Source: Clostridia bacterium (GTDB lineage Bacteria > Bacillota > Clostridia > Oscillospirales > CAG-272). Taken from it: a DNA stretch of 46,516 nucleotides. Below are positions 44,035 through 46,516 of this stretch, piece after piece; the first letter of the stretch is position 1, and each line of letters opens with the position of its first letter. Both the position numbers and the translations under genes were made by a program. Under the pieces are notes generated by a model that saw only the letters and a program-made list of their open reading frames with translations, ran no database searches and was not told the origin of the DNA. The stretch covers positions 1-46,516 of the forward strand of contig JAFUMW010000116.1 in NCBI GenBank assembly GCA_017482465.1. Reading direction: 5' to 3'.

Positions 44035-45204
44035 TTATTTTAACAGCTTTTCAAGTGTAAGCTCAACGCCGATGAAGCGTCTTGCATCTTCAAGCGCCGA
44101 CATACCCTTGTTATCCGTGACGGCTTTTGCGCGGGCACGGATGAGAAGATTTTTCGGCGTGTCGTCGGGGGTGACAAGCTCGACAAGATCAACGTCGTAG
44201 CCGTATGCCTCAAGAGTTTTTGCGCGCAGAGAGTCGGTGAGATTTTCGCACAGCTTCTGTGCGCTCATCGAATGCTTTAATACGAAGCCGAGATCATTGC
44301 GTACCGTCTGTGACATCTTATCCGCATTGGCGAAAAGCTCATGATGGCAGCAAGGGGTTGACAGTATCATACGCGCACCGCTTTTTATCGCGTGGGCAAG
44401 GACGATATCGGTTGCGATATCGCAGGCGTGAAGCGACACGACCATATCTGGCGTGCCGTCAAGTCCGAGAGTTGTTATGTCTCCGCAGATAAAACGCAAG
44501 CCGTTCATATGTGCTGAGGCGGCGACCGTGTTGCAGTAATCGACAACATCGCGCTTGAGGTCTGCGCCTGTCATCTCGACCTCTAATCCGAGTATCTTTT
44601 CAAGGTAAAAATAGAGCGCGAATGAAAGATAGCTCTTGCCGCAGCACAGGTCGTATACGAGTATGTTTTTCTTTTTGGTCAGCTCGCTTTTCATATCATT
44701 TACAAGCTCTAAAAAACGGTTGATCTGACGGTATTTCGACTGCATCTTATCGTGTATCCGCCCGTTCTTATCGGTGATACCGAGCTTGTAAAGGAATGCT
44801 TCCTTCAGATGACTGTCGAGAATATAGTGCTTTTCCTTGTTGTGTAACAGAGGCATCACAACGCTTCCGCCCGACTTTATCTTGTTGCCGATATATATAC
44901 TGCCGGATTTCGAGACCTTGACCTCACACTCTCCTGCCGAGGTTATGATATTGGTCTGCATAAAGTCATTGAGCGCGTACTCTGAAAGCTTTTCATACGA
45001 TTCGTCAAGTGAAAGATTCGTGTGATGTGCTTTGTTGTCCTTTGTGAATGTTTCAATCTGGAGATAAAGACCGTTTTTGCCCGAAAAAACGGCGGCAACG
45101 CATTTGAGTATGCTTTTGTCACGTGCTTTCGAAAATACTATCTTTTTTAGTGTACTGCCATCTGCCGCAGTCTTTATTATGCTTTTTATTTGTTCTTTTT
45201 CCAT
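44035..45204 (-). CDS. SAM-dependent methyltransferase (PF13679-like)
   Basis: Start 45204 (MEKEQIKSIIKTAADGSTLK) follows GCGGAG; the 38-codon extension overlaps the promoter. The 389-residue protein has a 180-residue N-terminal region and then a Rossmann methyltransferase. Its SAM motif is VYDLCCGKSYLSFALYF, with GADLKRDVVDYC and VSLHACDIATD, and STPCCHHEL as a late conserved Cys-Cys-His patch. This is the Methyltransf_32 pattern, predicted RNA or protein methylation. The target is unknown. Confidence 0.78.
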   Translation of the reverse strand: MEKEQIKSIIKTAADGSTLKKIVFSKARDKSILKCVAAVFSGKNGLYLQIETFTKDNKAHHTNLSLDESYEKLSEYALNDFMQTNIITSAGECEVKVSKSGSIYIGNKIKSGGSVVMPLLHNKEKHYILDSHLKEAFLYKLGITDKNGRIHDKMQSKYRQINRFLELVNDMKSELTKKKNILVYDLCCGKSYLSFALYFYLEKILGLEVEMTGADLKRDVVDYCNTVAASAHMNGLRFICGDITTLGLDGTPDMVVSLHACDIATDIVLAHAIKSGARMILSTPCCHHELFANADKMSQTVRNDLGFVLKHSMSAQKLCENLTDSLRAKTLEAYGYDVDLVELVTPDDTPKNLLIRARAKAVTDNKGMSALEDARRFIGVELTLEKLLK

Positions 45205-45236
45205 ATCATTCTCCGCATGGTCGATTCGTTTTATTA

Positions 45237-45265
45237 AGTTTATCACAAAAACGGCAAAAAAGCAA
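45237..45265 (-). promoter_or_regulatory. Promoter of the methyltransferase gene
   Basis: On the minus strand TTGCTT and TAAACT are separated by 17 bases. Confidence 0.55.
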
Positions 45266-45358
45266 TGATATAAGAAAAGTTGTGAAATAAAATGAGCTGA
45301 AAGACTCTCAGAGATCATTGTGCGGTCTTCCTAAAATCAATAATGTGAGAAAAAACTC

Positions 45359-45387
45359 TTGACAAAACGCAAAATGTGTGGTAGAAT
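45359..45387 (+). promoter_or_regulatory. Promoter of rpsF-ssb-rpsR
   Basis: TTGACA and TAGAAT are separated by 17 bases; the leader is about 93 bases. Confidence 0.75.
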
Positions 45388-45394
45388 CTATCTC

Positions 45395-45480
45395 GGTATG
45401 GCATACGAAAGTATGTCCTCCTTACTGTGCATTAATTTAATAATATGTGGAGATGCACGGTCTAAAGCCCGCAAGGAGGT
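45395..45480 (+). promoter_or_regulatory. rpsF leader, S6:S18-type regulatory RNA
   Basis: The leader forms a GNRA hairpin GGCATAC-GAAA-GTATGTC (45400-45417). It then forms a stem of CCTCCTT plus ACTGTGCAT (45417-45432) with ATGCACGGT (45453-45461) and AAGGAGG (45472-45479). The last pairing buries the rpsF Shine-Dalgarno sequence. Autoregulation by S6:S18 through such leaders is known in many bacteria; identity with that motif is inferred from position and SD pairing. Confidence 0.6.
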
Positions 45481-45486
45481 GTAAAA

Positions 45487-45867
45487 ATGGCTAACATCAT
45501 TTCATCCTATGAAACCATGTTTATCGTTGATATGACCATCGGCGAAGAAGCTGTTAAGGCTACTATCGCAAAGTTTACTGATCTTATCTCGAAAAACGGC
45601 ACTGTTGAAGAGGTCAACGAGTGGGGCAGCCGCAAGCTTGCTTACCCGATCAATGATCTTAACGAAGGCTACTATGTAATAGTAAACTTCAAGAGTGCAC
45701 CTGATTTCCCGGCTGAACTTGAGCGTATCTTCGGTATTACGGAAGGCATCATGCGTTCTGTAGTTATCAAGCTCGACGAAAAGATGCTTGCTAAGAAGGC
45801 TGCTCGCGCTGCTGCCGCAAAGGCAGAAGCAGCAGAAGCTGTCGAAGAAGCAACAGACGCTGAATAA
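45487..45867 (+). CDS. rpsF: 30S ribosomal protein S6
   Basis: This 126-residue S6 has the opening SSYETMFIVDMTIGEE, the YPINDLNEGYYVIVNFKSAP strand pair and a C-terminal Ala/Lys/Glu-rich tail (KKAARAAAAKAEAAEAVEEA), longer than in E. coli but usual in Bacillota. AAGGAGGT precedes the ATG. It begins the conserved rpsF-ssb-rpsR operon. Confidence 0.97.
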   Translation: MANIISSYETMFIVDMTIGEEAVKATIAKFTDLISKNGTVEEVNEWGSRKLAYPINDLNEGYYVIVNFKSAPDFPAELERIFGITEGIMRSVVIKLDEKMLAKKAARAAAAKAEAAEAVEEATDAE

Positions 45868-45900
45868 GCAAACAGGGGAAAACGAAAGGAGCGCGCACTA

Positions 45901-46341
45901 ATGGCTAACTTCAATCTCAACAAAATCACACTCGGCGGCAGACTTACTGCCGATCCGGAGCTCAGACAGACCAATTCCGGCGTAATGGTTACATCGGTCG
46001 GTCTTGCGGTAAACAGAAGATTTGCTAACCGCGAGGACGCTCAGGCACAGCAGACCGATTTCTTCAACCTTGTCGCATGGCGCGGCATGGCTGAGTTCAT
46101 ATCGAAGTATTTCCACAAGGGATCGTCGATCTGCGTTGTAGGCTCGGTACAGATTCGTAACTATACCGATTCACAGGGTGCAAAGCGTACATCGGTTGAC
46201 GTTGTTGTATACGAGGCTTATTTCGTGGACAGCAAGTCCGAGTCCTCATCATACGGTGCATCAGGCGACGTTCCTTACTCTACTCCGGCACAGGAATCGA
46301 AATTCGAGGTAGTGCCCGAGGAAGAGGATCTTCCGTTCTGA
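45901..46341 (+). CDS. ssb: Single-stranded DNA-binding protein
   Basis: This 146-residue SSB has the OB fold LNKITLGGRLTADPELRQ, VTSVGLAVNRRF, TDFFNLVAWRGMAEFISKYF and GSSICVVGSVQIRNY. The acidic interaction tip is EEEDLPF at the end. It lies 33 bases after rpsF with GGAG upstream. Confidence 0.97.
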   Translation: MANFNLNKITLGGRLTADPELRQTNSGVMVTSVGLAVNRRFANREDAQAQQTDFFNLVAWRGMAEFISKYFHKGSSICVVGSVQIRNYTDSQGAKRTSVDVVVYEAYFVDSKSESSSYGASGDVPYSTPAQESKFEVVPEEEDLPF

Positions 46342-46376
46342 TAAGTACGGTCAAAATAATATAGGAGGTTTCATCA

Positions 46377-46516
46377 ATGGATAACGTAAGAGAGAACAGA
46401 GATGCTCAGAAGCCTTTCCGCGCTAACCGCAAGAGAAAGAAAGTTTGCATCTTCTGTGCTGATAAGGTTGACTACATTGATTACAAGGATGTAGCAAGAC
46501 TCAGAAAGTTCACAAG
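46377..46516 (+). CDS. rpsR: 30S ribosomal protein S18, 5' part (runs off window)
   Basis: The frame [20 protein letters not shown], then [20 protein letters not shown] and RLRKF, is S18 with its CxxC. AGGAGG precedes the ATG. The 3' end lies outside the window. Confidence 0.95.
   Translation, partial: MDNVRENRDAQKPFRANRKRKKVCIFCADKVDYIDYKDVARLRKFT

Overview
The window looks like chromosome of an anaerobic, monoderm Clostridia-type bacterium (Bacillota), probably a carbohydrate-using gut or sludge lineage. The evidence is a class III (oxygen-sensitive) ribonucleotide reductase with its radical-SAM activase, a glycyl radical enzyme, a T-box leader, a Gram-positive LexA box, an SLH-domain surface protein, lipoproteins with Bacillota lipoboxes, and AGGAGG-type ribosome binding sites. 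Many genes carry near-consensus sigma-A promoters with 17-base spacers. No taxon can be fixed by eye. I see no tRNA, rRNA, CRISPR array, prophage or intact transposon.

Layout. 1-6.0 kb: 5' part of a glycogen branching enzyme gene, an ABC exporter, a tiny promoter/7-codon/terminator unit, a copper-amine-oxidase-stalk lipoprotein and a quinone oxidoreductase. 6.1-12.9 kb: a decayed region with a frameshifted SLH/beta-helix gene, an internally deleted RluA-type pseudogene next to an intact orphan PqqD-like gene, the 3' stub of an ABC exporter, a clan GH-A-like glycosidase, then an intact RluA gene next to a 3' stub of a second pqqD. The arrangement reads as a direct duplication of an rluA-pqqD-hairpin unit whose copies lost opposite halves. 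12.9-17.1 kb: nrdG-nrdD-trxB, with the promoter covered by tandem NrdR boxes; NrdD carries a fused redoxin domain. 17.4-18.6 kb: a C_GCAxxG_C_C protein and a transaldolase-like aldolase. 18.6-22.5 kb: an SDR and a frameshifted glycyl radical enzyme, divergent from an AraC regulator. 22.5-24.6 kb: a small ribbon-helix-helix-like protein, a small membrane protein and nicotinate phosphoribosyltransferase. 24.6-29.7 kb: uvrB-uvrA behind an SOS promoter. 29.7-31.0 kb: a lipoprotein. 31.0-34.0 kb: an ABC importer of TrpXYZ type under a T-box whose specifier reads UGG (Trp). 34.1-42.0 kb: an aminotransferase, a membrane-anchored DUF5722-type protein, a flavin reductase-like protein, pyridoxal kinase and a GH36 alpha-galactosidase. 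42.1-44.0 kb: a small secreted or membrane protein, a site-2-protease-like protein and a PAS/ATPase-like orphan. 44.0-46.5 kb: an SAM methyltransferase, then rpsF-ssb-rpsR with a leader that can pair its own Shine-Dalgarno sequence.

The regulatory picture is unusually legible. NrdR boxes sit on the nrd operon, a LexA box on uvrBA, a Trp T-box on the transporter and an S6:S18-type leader on rpsF. The best candidates for something less described are the NrdD-redoxin fusion coupled to an atypical TrxB, the orphan PqqD with its reciprocal duplication scar, the tiny transcription unit at 3.1 kb, and the site-2-protease/PAS cluster. The function calls come from reading the translated sequences and recalling families; no database search was possible.
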